From Symbiodinium natans (Eukaryota > Sar > Dinophyceae > Suessiales > Symbiodiniaceae), in the NCBI GenBank assembly GCA_905221605.1, contig CAJNDS010002066.1, positions 227,501-291,500 of the forward strand: DNA of 64,000 nucleotides. The letters run 5' to 3'. The notes under the pieces were generated by a model. It ran no database searches. It was given only the letters and a program-made list of their open reading frames with translations, and had not been told where the DNA came from. Below, piece after piece: positions 1 through 11,318 of this stretch. Positions within the stretch are counted from its first letter, which is position 1. Each line of letters begins with the position of its first letter. Both the position numbers and the translations under genes were made by a program.

Positions 1-403
1 CTGGGATCCTATGAGTGTCCATCGCATCATCTCAGGGCGCTGTCGCGAAAGACGTGGAGCTCCTCTCTTCAGGAGGATGTGGAGGGGGGGAGTGGGGGGG
101 CGGGGGGGGGGCCTTGGTTGTAGGGTTTAGGGTTTAGGGTTTAGGGTTTGGGGTTTGGGGTTTAGGGTTAATTAAGGAGGTTAAGGTTTTGGCTGCAGGA
201 TCTAGACCTGAAACTGAGACGAAAAAGACCCTAGGACTTTGGGGGCTTAGAGCCCGAAGCACCATACACGAGGGCCCGAACGTTCCAAACGTCAACCCCT
301 TTAAACAAAACCAGAAGCTCGCTAAAGCACCCTAAGCCCTAAACCCTAAACCCTAAACGTGCTCCCAGGTTGGCTTTCTCTGTCAAGAATTACTGGCTGG
401 CTC

Positions 404-665
404 TTTGCGGGGAATGGCCGAATGAGTACCCCTACATACTCCCTTAAAGCGTATATATATATATATATATAGGGCCCTACATAATCCCCGAAAGGGTATA
501 CACGGGGGTTTCCGAAATTAGGGTTACCTTATTGGGGTCCTTGTTGTAAGGGGATCCTACTATTCCCTTATTTTCGTAAACCCCGTATATGTGTGTATAT
601 ATATATATACATATATCTATCCATATATCTATATAGGGCCCTAATTCTCCCATTCCCTACTAAGA
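404..665. repeat. Inverted-repeat element C, nested by element D
   Basis: Left arm near 404-430 (GGGGAATGGCCGAATGAG) is inverted against the right arm near 632-662 (AATTCTCCCATTCCCTACTA). The same arms occur at 52275-52366. Inside lie two TA microsatellites and a second inverted repeat at about 495-585 (family D, see 10396-10510). Confidence 0.55.
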
Positions 666-1679
666 ACCAGGGGGACTAGGATGCTCTAAGAAGCCTCCCA
701 AACTCCAACGACCAAACCGCAAAGACTAAATCTGTACCCCCTCACATAATGTTCCCTTGATCCTCACATGTGATGCGGTTCTTTTTTAGGGAAAGCATAG
801 TTCGGGGGTTCAGGCTACTTTAGGGCTTTAGGGCTTCAGGACACCACCCTTTAGGAATCTGCGGTTGGAGGCTAAGGTTCCAAACCTGGAGTTTCAGATG
901 CTTCTTGTGAGCCTCGCCAAACTCAGCAAAAGCTTCCCTAAACCCTAAACCCGAAACCCTAAACCCTAAACCCTAAACCCTAAACCCTAAACCCAGAGAG
1001 AGCCCAATTACTCCTTGATTGCCTGGCGGTTCATGGTACTTATTGACCCCACAATTATAAGCTCTTATTCTTTTGACGAGTGCACAATTTGCTATGCAGG
1101 CAACGACTTCCACATACTCAAAGTGTAGGCCTTCAACCCTACCATGTCTGCGCGGTTCAGCCGCGCCATGTGGGAAGATAAATCCAAAGAGCCCCAGACC
1201 CCCAAAAAAAGGAAGATAGGCTTAAAGTATATACAGAATCCCAAGGTAAGTTCAAGGAACATCCTTAAAGGGGAAGCGGCCAGTGGGAAAGGGGGCGAAG
1301 AGCCGCTACAGCTGCAAGCACGCCGCCCACAGCAAGATCACAACCACCCAAACAGGGAAAATCTAAACGGGTTAAGGATTTAGGATTTAGGGTTTGGGGT
1401 TCAGGGTTTAGGGTTTAGGGTGGTTTAGGGTTTAGGGTCCCCCAAAACCCTAAACCCTCCAAGCCCCGTAAGCCCTCTAAACCCTCTAATCCCCTAAATT
1501 CTCTAAACCCTCTGAACCCCCGGGACCTAAACCCTAAACCCTGAAACCCACGCAAAAACCCCCAAAGCCCCCAATGCCCCCCTAAGCCTTAAACCAAACC
1601 CTAATCCCCCCCCCCCAAAACCCTAAACCCTAAACCCCAAACCCTAAACCCCAAACCCTAAACCCTCAACCCCCACAGC

Positions 1680-1743
1680 CCCGGTCCAGGTTTCGACTTC
1701 CCTCGAGCTTGGCCAGGGCTTCGAGGGGCACCTCGCTTCCCAC
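1680..1743 (-). CDS. Exon candidate, unknown product
   Basis: A unique GC-rich block between a CCCTAAA island and a TTTAGGG island. On the minus strand, after a possible GCAAG|G acceptor, it reads VGSEVPLEALAKLEGSRNLD without a stop. No family recognised. Support is only the open frame, protein-like composition and flanking splice-like signals. Confidence 0.3.
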
Positions 1744-4700
1744 CTTGCGGTTTAGGGTTTAGGGCTTGGGGTTTAGGGTTTAGGGTTTAGGGTTTAGGGT
1801 TTAGGGTTTAGGGTTTAGGGTTTAGGGTTTAGTGCTTAGGGTTTGTGGAGCTTAGGGTTTGGGGGCTTAGGGTTTAGGATTTGGAGGGTTTTAGGGGGTT
1901 CAGGGGGTGTAGGGGTTTAAAGTTTAGGTTTTAGGTTTTGGGGTTTAGGGTCAAGTAGGGTTTAGGGGTTTAAAGTTTAGGGTTTTGGGGTCTAGGGCTT
2001 AATGAATTTTGGGTTTAGGGGTTTAAAGTTTATGGTTTAGCGTTTAAAGTTTAGGGGTTTAGGCTTCGGCGGGCTAGGGGCTTGCCCCGAAAACGCCAAA
2101 CACTTACAACGAGCCCGCAATCCTAAACCCTGAATGAAACCCCAAGGTATTTGTAGCTTGAAGGTTTAGGGTTTAGGGTTTAGATTTAGACTTTTAAATA
2201 GTTTGGGGACTTCGGGTAGAGTCCACCCCCCCCATTCCTTGGCCATGGCGCGCGCGCTCCCGTGGCATCGCGCGCTGCAGCGCCCGCACTGAATGGCTGC
2301 CAAGCAAGAGGCCCGAGACCTGCCATGGGCCATGAGGCTTCTTAGGGTTCTTCAGGAAGCCGTTACGCGGGTTCATTGTTTGGGGCTTAGGGTTTGGGAT
2401 TTAGGGTTTGGGGTTTAGGGTTAGGATTTTGGATTTAGGGTCAGGATTTGGGGTTCAGGGTTGAGGAACAGGGGGAGGTTGGGATTTCAGGTTCAGAGTC
2501 TTGGGGTCTCAAAGTACTAGTGTGTGATCCCCAGGTTTCCCCAAGGCTCCAGCACCCCACGCGCGTTTTAGGGCAGCCTGAACCCCTTTGGGGTTTAGGG
2601 TTTAGGGTTTAGGGTTTAGGGTTTAGGGTTTAGGGTTTAGGGGTTAGGCAATCAACGTCCCTAAACTAACCCCAAACCCCCAAGAAGCCCAACTTGAAAC
2701 AAGCGCCAACCTGCTGTGGTCAGCAGCTCTCCGACCGTCTTGCTGCCTGCAATGTTGCGTTTAGGGCTTGGGGTCTTCGGGTTTGGTCAAGCCTATAAAA
2801 CCTATAAGCCCTAAACCCCAAAACCCTGAGGGGGGTTTCCTAAACCCTAAACCCTAAACCCTAAACCCTAAACAGGCTTGGGGTCTTCGGGTTTGGTCAA
2901 ACCTATAACCCTAAGCATCTTAGGGTCTTAGGTCTTCGTGTGTGCAGTCCACCGGTTCTCTGAGGTCAACCTTAACTTACTAACCCTACTTTCTAAGGCA
3001 AAAGGGCTTCCAAGTATAATTTCCTATAATCTACTATTTGCTTAAGACCCTCCTCCCAAAAAAAGGATTCTTCCTTATAAGGGCAATACAGGGAACATAT
3101 CTTTGCATTTTTTTGGGGGGAGGGGGGGGGGGTTCTTAAGCAAACAAGCGCAGACCCTAACCCCAACCCCAACAAACAACAATCGTGCGCCTGGCAACCG
3201 GAGCATTCGGTGCGCCTGCGAACCGGAAATTTTTGAATCGAATATGTGGGTGTCGGAGTTCGCGAGGGTTCGGAGGGTGTAGGTTTAAGGGTGTAGGATT
3301 TGGGGTTTAGGGCTTGTGAGATTCGGTCTGAAGGAGGGTCCTGAAGGGGGTATGCAACCCAAGCTTCCCTAAAACTCCGCACTACTCTCTAAGGCTCCCA
3401 AAGTGTCCCTAGTGTTTTCCGGGTACCTACCCCCCATGAACCCTGAACCCTGGACCCTAAACCCCAAACCCTAAACCCGAAACCCGAAACCCTAAACCCC
3501 AAACCCCAAACCCCAAACGCCAAACCCCAAACCCTAAACCCTAAACTCCCTCAAGCACCCTCTGGGGCTTGAGGGGGTTAGGGCTTCACACTTTTGGATG
3601 CGTGAGGATGCCGGCTGCCAGGGCCCACAGGGGCCCAAAAGCCTCAACCCCAAACACGGCCTGGGACTCAGGGTTTAGGGTTTAGGGTTGAGGGTTTAGG
3701 GGTTAGGGATATTAGGGTTTAGGCTGGGGGCGTTGATGTTTAGTATTGCCTAGGAATGCAGGGTCATAATCTTCACAGACCCCCGGGGGAGCCTCATAGG
3801 CTGAAGCAAAACTGCCGCAGCAGTAGCAGTAGAGTGGGGGCCCGAATCCCCAAGCGCCCAAGCACTCCCCAAACCCGAAACCCCAAACCTCAAAACCGCA
3901 AGCCCAAAAATCCCAAGCCCTAAACCCTGAACCCCAAGCCCTAAACCCCAAACCCTAAACCCCAAACCCTAAACCCCAAACCCCAAACCCCAAACCCTCA
4001 ACCCCAAACACCACAACCCCCAACGCCTCGCCCGAGATGAGGTCGACGTCGACAGCCGCGGGCGCTTGCGCCTCGAGCACTCGACCAGGTCCTGGGCTGC
4101 GCACTCTCGATGGAGGCTTCGGGCTTGGAGGGATTAGGGGGGTTTAGGGTTTAGGGTTTAGGGTCTAGGGTCTAGGGTTTAGGGTTTAGGGTTTAGGGTT
4201 TTGGGTTTTGGGTTTTGGGTTTAGGATTCTTAGGGGATTTAGGGTTTTAGGGTGTTAGGGTTTTAGAGTTTTTAGGGTTTAGGGTTTAGGGTTTAGGGCT
4301 TATAGGGTTCAGGGTTTAGGGCTTTTTCATTATAAGGGTTTGAGGGGTTTCGGATTGAGTCTTAGGTTTGCAGGCGTTATAGGGTGTCTAGGCTTTTTTA
4401 CGGTTGAGGGGGTTCACAGGGTTCGGAGGGTTTACAGTCTAAAGTTCAAGAGGGTTCATCAAGCTCAGGGTTGTTAGAGGGTTTAGAGGGTTGCTTTTGG
4501 GGGGTTGTAGGGTTTGCACGTCATAAGGGTTAAGGCTTTCTGGGAATAGGGCTGATAAGAGTGCAGGGCTTAGGGGCTTACGAAGGGCGAAGTTAGGGTT
4601 TAGGGCTTTAGGGATTTGGCCTTGCAAAGGGCTTAGGGTTGTAGCTTTCAAGGTGTTGGACTGCAGGCTTCAGGGATGTCAGTGAGGTCCCTAAACCCTA

Positions 4701-4794
4701 AACCCTAAACCCTAAACCCTAAACCCTAAACCCTAAACCCTAAACCCTAAACCCTAAACCCTAAACCCTAAACCCTAAACCCTAAACCCTAAAC

Positions 4795-4883
4795 CGTGTT
4801 GAGTTCGGCCATGTCAGGGTTTCTTGTATGCGTGGGAAATTGCCGTCCGGGGATGAAAGCAATCAAAGTCGTGACGATAATGC
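4795..4883 (-). CDS. Exon candidate with a donor site inside the telomere-like array
   Basis: 89 nt between a long CCCTAAA array (plus strand) and a TTTAGGG island. Minus strand: acceptor TTTTGAG|GC just after an in-frame stop, then GIIVTTLIAFIPGRQF, then PTHTRNPDMAELNT, then donor ACGG|GTTTAGGG, so the intron begins as TTTAGGG repeat. Hydrophobic start, perhaps part of a membrane protein. Its phase does not obviously match the exon at 5006-5115. Confidence 0.4.
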
Positions 4884-5005
4884 CTCAAAAGCCCGACTGG
4901 GCGCACGTTTCCAAGCCCTACTTTAGGGTTTGGGGTTTAGGGTTTGGGGTTTAGGGTTTAGGGTTTAGGGTTTAGGGTTTAGGGTTTAGGGTTTCGGGTT
5001 TAGGC

Positions 5006-5115
5006 TTCACGCACAAAATACAAGAGCACTATAGTCGCCCAGGATCGGGACATCGCCTCCACGCCGGCGTGCCGGTGCATGCCAGCTAGGTGCACAAATG
5101 GCGGCTCGACCGTTC
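5006..5115 (-). CDS. Exon candidate, possible membrane segment
   Basis: Minus strand: pyrimidine-rich CTTCCTTTTCTGAG|GA acceptor, then an open frame TVEPPFVHLAGMHRHAGVEA and MSRSWATIVLLYFVRE, ending at a possible GC donor (GAA|GCCTAAACCC) or a GT donor a few codons earlier. Another frame is also open, so the frame is not certain. No family recognised. Confidence 0.38.
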
Positions 5116-6250
5116 CTCAGAAAAGGAAGTGGGAGTTTCTTTTAGGGTTTGGGGCTTAGGGTTTAGGAGTTTAGCACTTTAGGATTTAGGAGTTTAGGGT
5201 TTATAGGTTTAGGTTTTGGGGCTGAGGGTGGCTTTAGGAGTCTAGAATTTCGGGGCCGCTATTCCGTATTAAGGCTTACTGAGAGCTTCATTGGGCCAGT
5301 TGAGGCCATTTTTGCGACACAAGGGCCCTCACTGCTTGGGAGTTTAGACGTTTGGACTCTATGGCTCAGGCTGCTTGTGGAGTTTGGGGTGTTCTCCAGC
5401 GAACCTAGTGGAGAAAGGGGCTTCGGGTTTAGGGAAGCTACAGAGAGGAAGGGCTACTCTAAACCCGAACCCCGAAACCCAGAACCCTAAACCCGGAACT
5501 TAGGACCACCACGAACGGCAGCAGCAAGCCAGACCCATCCGGGCGAGAGACTGGTCACGAAAAGGCCCATGGTAGCCGCATTCAGCAGCCACGCCAGGAC
5601 AATGGTCCCGCCCCCAACGATGCACCTGAACAGCACGACGACACCCTGGTGCCGCTAACCCTAAACCCTAACCCCTGCGGCGTAACCCTACACCCTGGAC
5701 CCTAAACCCTAAACCCTACACTTTCGACACCCTCCAAGCCCTGCAAAACCTGGACCCTCTTGAATATGGAGAGTTCGAGGCTTAGGGTTTATAGGGCTTA
5801 TAGGGTTTAGTGAACCTAAACCCTAAACCCGAAACCCTGAACCCCAAATTACATAGGGATTAGGGTCTTTTGGGGTTTGGAGTGATTCTCCCAGAAAATC
5901 CATTTGAAGCACCATTTTTTGCACCAGGCACCCCCAAAACCCCAGTAGCTCTCAGGGACCAGACAGTACAATAAGGGAGTACTCTTTTTGCTGTTGGTGG
6001 GTTGCAACCCAAGAAGGGCTAAGAGGTAGGGGCGTAGGATTTGCACGGTTTAGGGTTTGGGGTTTAGGGTTTCGGGTTTAGGGTTTGGGGTTTGGGGTTT
6101 AGGGTTCAGCATCTCAAGTCCGAGCATTTCACTAGTAGAGCTCCTTCCTCCGGTATCGACTATCGACCAACCAACCCATTGGACCCATAACATTCTGAAA
6201 CTACTTTACTTGTCGTTTTATCCTTAAAACTTTAGGCTCAGTAGGCGGCC

Positions 6251-6660
6251 GTCCAGAGGAAGCCCTAAACCCTAAAACCAGCCCAGAGTAGGCCCTAAAC
6301 CCTAAAGCCAGCCCAGAGTAGCCCTAAAACCAGGCAGGCCCCAAACCCTAAAGCCAGCCCTAAACCCTAAAGCCAGCCCAGAGTAGCCCTAAAACCAGGC
6401 AGGCCCCAAACCCTAAAGCCAGCCCTAAACCCTCAAGCCAGCCCAGAGTAGCCCTAAACCCTAAAACCAAGCCGCCCTAAACCCTAAAACCAGCCCAGAG
6501 TAGGCCCTAAACCCTAAAGCCAGCCCAGAGAAGGCCCTAAACCCGATTTCCAGCCCAGAGTAGGCCCTAAACCCTAAAGCCAGCCCAGAGTAGGCCCCCA
6601 AAACCAGCCCCAAAGCGCCAGCCCAGAGTAGGCCTTAAACCCTAAAACCAGCCCTGATGG
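6251..6660. repeat. Minisatellite of about 30 bp containing a telomere-like unit
   Basis: Roughly ten imperfect copies of GCCCAGAGTAGGCCCTAAAC followed by CCTAAAGCCA. A CCCTAAACCCTAAA core has been captured in a longer tandem unit. Confidence 0.85.
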
Positions 6661-6711
6661 CAATGTCTGGCCCCACCCCACCCCACCCTTGACCATCCTC
6701 CTCTGGAGCAG

Positions 6712-7085
6712 TGTATGAAATTGTGGTGGAAAACCGCGAAGTGTTGGGCGGAAAACCGGGAAATGTTGGTGGAAAACCGGGAAGTTTTGGTGGAAAACCG
6801 CGTTTTGGTGCAAAACCGCGAAATGTTGATGGGAAACCGCGAAATTTCAGTGCTATTTTCTGGTGGTTGTCCGCGAATTGTTGGTGCTTGTCCACGACAT
6901 GTTGGTGCTTGTCCGCGAATTGTCGAGTGGTTTGCCGTGAATTATTGCTTGTCCGCGAAATTGTGGTGGAAAAACCGCGAAATGTTGGTGGAAAACCGCG
7001 AAATGTTGGTGGAAAACCGGGAAATGTTGGTGGAAAACCGGGAAATGTTGGTGGAAAACCAGGAAATTTTGGTGGAAAATGCGAT
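6712..7085. repeat. 21 bp minisatellite (GAAATGTTGGTGGAAAACCG-like)
   Basis: About 17 units of a 21 bp repeat. Because 21 is a multiple of three it is open in several frames on both strands (for example a repeating MLVENRE on plus), but nothing suggests that it is a gene. Central units are more diverged. Confidence 0.88.
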
Positions 7086-7261
7086 TCCATTAGCCGTTAA
7101 ATATAGATATAGGTGAGAGAGTGTTTAGGATTTAGAGTTTAGAGTTGAGCCCGAATGGGTCTCGGCCCAGCCCTAAAGGCCACATTCGAAAGCCTTGAAG
7201 CGTCAGGAACCCCTCACAACCAGAACAACCTCGGCCCTGAACTTAGGGTTTCTTTTTCAGG

Positions 7262-7510
7262 GGCCCTAAACCCTAAAACCTAAAACCCTGAAACCCTAAA
7301 ACCCTAAAACCCTAAAACCCTAGAGCCCTAAAGCCCTAAAACCCTAAAACCCTAAAACCTAACACCCTAAAAACCCTAAAAGCCCTAAAACCCTAAAACC
7401 CTAAAACCCTAAAACCCTAAAACCCTAAAAACCCTTAAACCCCAAAACCCAAAACCCTAAAACCCTAAAACCCCTAAGAGTCCTAACACCCTAAAACCCC
7501 TAAGAGTCCT
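7262..7510. repeat. AAAACCCT octamer array
   Basis: An 8 bp variant of CCCTAAA with one added A, about 25 copies, running into a perfect CCCTAAA array at 7510-7595. Such one-base-longer variants form their own arrays in this window. Confidence 0.85.
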
Positions 7511-8164
7511 AAACCCTAAACCCTAAACCCTAAACCCTGAACCCTAAACCCTAAATCCTAAACCCTAAACCCTAAACCCTAAACCCTAAACCCTATTCAA
7601 GCCCAAGGCCCCAAAGCTAATCCAACGCATCTTTGACATCAGCGAAGGCGCACGGTGCGTACACTGTCCCGCATCCGCGACTGTTCACGGCAGAGCTCCT
7701 CAGGGTTTAGGGTTTAGGGTTTAGGGTTTAGGGTTTAGGGTTTAGGGTTTAGGGTTTAGGGTTTAGGGCATGGACCTTCTGTGGTTTACTCAGGGCAGTG
7801 GTAGGCCCTTGAACGTGTGGTTCTTTTGGGAAAGACACCTTTGCAGGGTTTAGGGCTTAGGGCTTCTCGAAATCCCAGGAGTCTGGGTTGAGGGTTGAGG
7901 GTTTGGGGTTAACATTTCAGGGTTGGGATGAGCAGGGCAGCAGAGCTTTGGGGGCTGAAAAATACCCAGCCGCACTCCAAGGTGCGTTTGGTTGTTTTTC
8001 ATTTTTGTTATTATTATTATTTTTTTTTTGGGGGGGGGGGGGGGGGGGTTGCTTCGAACCCTCAACCCCAACGCCCAGACCCTAAACCCTAACCCCCAAA
8101 CCCTAAACCCCAAACCGCCCCAAAAGCCGTAAAATGAGAGTCCCTGGAGCCTTCGGGTTTAGGG

Positions 8165-8236
8165 CAGGCTCTGTTAGGCAAGCGGCCCCAGTTGCGGTGT
8201 CCACGCTGCCCACAGTTGAGCTAACGTTGACGTGGC
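8165..8236 (-). CDS. Exon candidate, unknown product
   Basis: Minus strand: strong pyrimidine-rich acceptor CCCGTTGTGTTCCGCAG|G, followed by HVNVSSTVGSVDTATGAACL without stops. Flanked by degenerate island on the left and a perfect TTTAGGG array at 8263 on the right. Other frames are also open, so only the acceptor and the protein-like composition support it. Confidence 0.35.
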
Positions 8237-8677
8237 CTGCGGAACACAACGGGAAGCGTTTTGCGGTTTAGGGTTTAGGGTTTAGGGTTTAGGGTTTAGG
8301 GTTTTAGGGTTTAGGGTTTAGGGTTTAGGGTTTAGGGTTTAGGGTTTAGGGTTTAGGGTTTAGGGTTTAGGGTTATCGGCATTTGGGGCTTTTAGCGGGG
8401 TAGTACGTTTTGGATGAGGCAGCTCCTTTCTTTTGAGGGCGCTATGACCCACTGAGATGCATGTTGGGGGAGACCTAAACCCTAAACCCCAAACCCCAAA
8501 CCCTAAACCCTAAACCCTAAACCCCAAACCCTAAACCCTAAACCTCCGGTTAGGGGCTTGGGCCACAATAACGGTTTGAACGAAAAGCGTTAAATGCGTT
8601 TTGAGGAAGAGTCGCTTTGCTTTTACATCCAATTTTCAGGGAGGTTTTGACCGGAAAAGTTGAGGGAAAGTTCAATG

Positions 8678-8754
8678 AACTTAAACTCGGCTTGTCAGCC
8701 GTTTAGACAAATAACTTGGGAAATTCAGAATGATACTACATACAATTTCTATAG
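8678..8754. repeat. Dispersed repeat F, copy 1
   Basis: About 77 bp with clear similarity to 47068-47143: shared TAAACTC-GCTTGTCA, GTTTAGA and the exact TGATACTACATACAATTTCT. Confidence 0.75.
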
Positions 8755-10395
8755 GATTTAGAAAGGGCCTTGTCCTGTAGAGGTTTATGGGACACTTCCG
8801 CCGATGAAACCTCACGGACAGAGAGCAAAGGGATGGAGATGCCATAGAGCCGATCACCGAGCTGAGCTACCCCACCAAGAGGGCAGTTGGGGTTCAGGGT
8901 TTTGGGCGGTCGAGGGGTCAGGGCCCAGGGTTTAGGGTCCAGGGTCCAGGGTTTAGGGTTTAGGGTTTTGGGTTTTGGGTTTAGGGTTTAGGAATTCGGG
9001 CTTTGGGCTGCCAATTGGCTTCGGAAAGCTTCACATCTCGCCTAGCATACGGGCGCCGTAGAGCAACAAGCTTGCTGCACCCTAAACCCAAAACCCTAAA
9101 CTCTAAACCCTAAACCCCCAAACCCCAACCCTATTCCCTGGTACCCCAGTAACCATATCATAAGGGTACCCGTTTTGGGGTTGGGTACTTTTACCCTAAA
9201 CCCAAAACCCTAAACCCTGAGTGCTCAGCCCTAAACCTTGAACCAGAAAAAAAGGAGTAAAGCGTACCAGTGGGCTACCAAGTAAATGCTTGAGCTCACA
9301 GGATCTCCTGAAGAGTTTCTACGGTTTCTAGGGTTTCTAGGGTTTCTAGCGCTTTGCGTTTAGGGTTTAGGACCGTCTTTGTGCCTTATTTTAGAGGTGA
9401 GAGGGAAATTGCATAGGATTCAGGGTTTGGGGTTTAGGGTTTAGGGTTTAATGTTTAGGGTTCCTCAAGGCACATAGCACGTCACCAGAGTCCCGCCTAG
9501 TTTGTCGCTCGTGGAGTCCGACTCCGTGTCAGAGCCTCCACAATCACTACACAAGCGATTTCAACTCGTTTAGGGTTCAGGGTTCAGGGTATAGGGTTTA
9601 GGGTTTAGGGTTTAGGGTGTAGGGTTTAGGGTTAAGGGTGTAGGCTTAGGGAGGAAGCACCTCTCAAGAGGTTCCCTTGACAAACTCCGATTGTCCCACG
9701 ACTTATTGGGCCCCTGCAAACAGCCCTTGTCGAAATACCGGTCCCAGTGTTACAAGGGAGTGGGCTCCGGCCCTTAAACACTCCGAAGTTCAGCGTTCTT
9801 GAGGTTTCAGGTTTCTTTCGGGTATGGTGCGGTTCGCGTGTAGCATTGGGCATTAGGAGCTCAGAATTTAGGGCAGCGGGCGGGGGGGGGGTGGGGGGTG
9901 GGGGGTGGGGGTTGTTGGGCGACCGCACGACATCCGGCTGCACAGATGGGTCAGGGTGTATTGAGGTGTTATGGCTTGTGGGGTTTAAGTACCAAAGACA
10001 AGCTGTAGACACGTGGAGCCCAAGGATGCGTGGGGGGGTGGATCGGGCCTGACCACTCCTCGCAAGAGCTCTTCCCCAAGAGGGTCCTTGCATGGCGCTG
10101 ACTGCAGATGCGCGCGGGATGCTCAGTGTGGGAGTTTCAGGGAGGAGGATGTAAACAGTTTAAGGATTTCAGGTGTGGGTTTAGGGAAAAGGTTTCGGGT
10201 TTTAAGGTTTAGGGTTTAGGGTCTACGGTTTAGGGTTTAGGGTAATCCCAAATTAAGAGTCCCCTCGGCCCTTCGGGCCCTAAGGGGCATCTACGGTTAG
10301 TGGGAACAGGTCCCTTCCGATTCAGGCACCCGAAACCCAAAGAGCCCAAGCCAATCATGTGTGGAATATGCCTTATAAATGACCCCTCTATACGT

Positions 10396-10510
10396 TAAGA
10401 CATATGGGGGTTTGCGATTTTCGGGGTACCTTATTGGGGTCCTAATGAAGGGGATCCTACCATGGCGGGTCTTTCTTAGGGGGGTTTTTTTAGTATCGTA
10501 AACTCCCATA
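10396..10510. repeat. Inverted-repeat element D
   Basis: Ends TATGGGGGTTTGCGAT (left) and ATCGTAAACTCCCATA (right, inverted), with the internal block GGTACCTTATTGGGGTCCT shared with the copy at 495-585. Related fragments lie at 30446-30540, 47700-47815 and 60684-60800. No coding capacity. Confidence 0.55.
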
Positions 10511-11239
10511 TTTTCCTGAAGCAAGAGGTATTGAGCACTTTCGGAACCCAAAAATCTAAAGGGCAGTCACATGGTCCCTTAGTATGGGCCCTTACATGGG
10601 ACCCCTTAAAACCCCTCGCATACCCTGTACAGCTCATACTTCCGAGGACTGGACAAAAAAGATCTCAGGGTCCAGGCGATTAGGGTCTAATTAGTGCTCT
10701 AGCGTTCTAAGTTAAGGTCCCTCAACCCATCTCCCTACATGCACCGGGATGCTCGAAGATGGACCGGCCATTGGTGGCGGACACGAAGCGGTAGTGCATG
10801 CACAACTTAGCAGAGCGGCGTCCTATGCCCAACACCTTGAAAAAGAAACGCCCTTAGCATACCCCAACAACCCACACGTGCTACTCAATTCGGGTCTAGG
10901 TGTGTCGGGATTCGGGTTGAGGCTTATCGGGTCCTGCTTGGCAGGTCAAGAATAACGGTTTTTAGTTCTAAGTTTCAGCAGTTTCAACAGTTTCAACTCA
11001 AGCCCTAAACGCTACACCCTAAATCCTAAACCATGAGGGCCTAGGTCGAAGCTCGCCCAGGAATTTAAGCAGCCCAGTACCCTGGGATTCAAAACTGGGC
11101 TACCACGAGAAGCTGCTGTCCTACAATGCTGCGGTCAACTTACATCCCTCAACGTTTGGGGTTTAGGGTCTAGTGTTTGCGGTTCGCAACTTCGCAGCCC
11201 CAGTAAGCCCTTAGATAAGACCGCTAAACTCCTACATCG

Positions 11240-11318
11240 TCTGCCGCCCAGGCGCGCAGACGCCGCACTGTGCGGCGTAGGTGGCCACAATGAAGATGCC
11301 GCTGTAGCCAGAGAGGCC
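11240..11318 (-). CDS. Exon candidate, unknown product
   Basis: Minus strand: CCTACTCAG|GG acceptor, then GLSGYSGIFIVATYAAQCGV and CAPGRQTM, then a stop in frame or an earlier GC donor. Hydrophobic with two Cys. It lies in a part of the mosaic poor in arrays. No family recognised. Confidence 0.35.

Noticed and set aside
1-200. Window as a chromosome end, since TTTAGGG arrays are telomere-type
   Set aside because: Arrays occur throughout in both orientations, are short and degenerate, and no long terminal array is present.
5849-6046. 65-codon minus strand frame
   Set aside because: The sequence resembles the family-D repeats (AATAGTA, CCCCAAAACC) and lies between islands; probably intron repeat.
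6635-7116. Long overlapping frames on both strands
   Set aside because: They are produced by a 21 bp minisatellite. No start context, no conserved domain, open on both strands alike.
8820-8895. tRNA gene on the minus strand (GGTAGCTCAGCTCGGTGATCG looks like a D arm)
   Set aside because: No convincing B box, anticodon arm or acceptor pairing follows.
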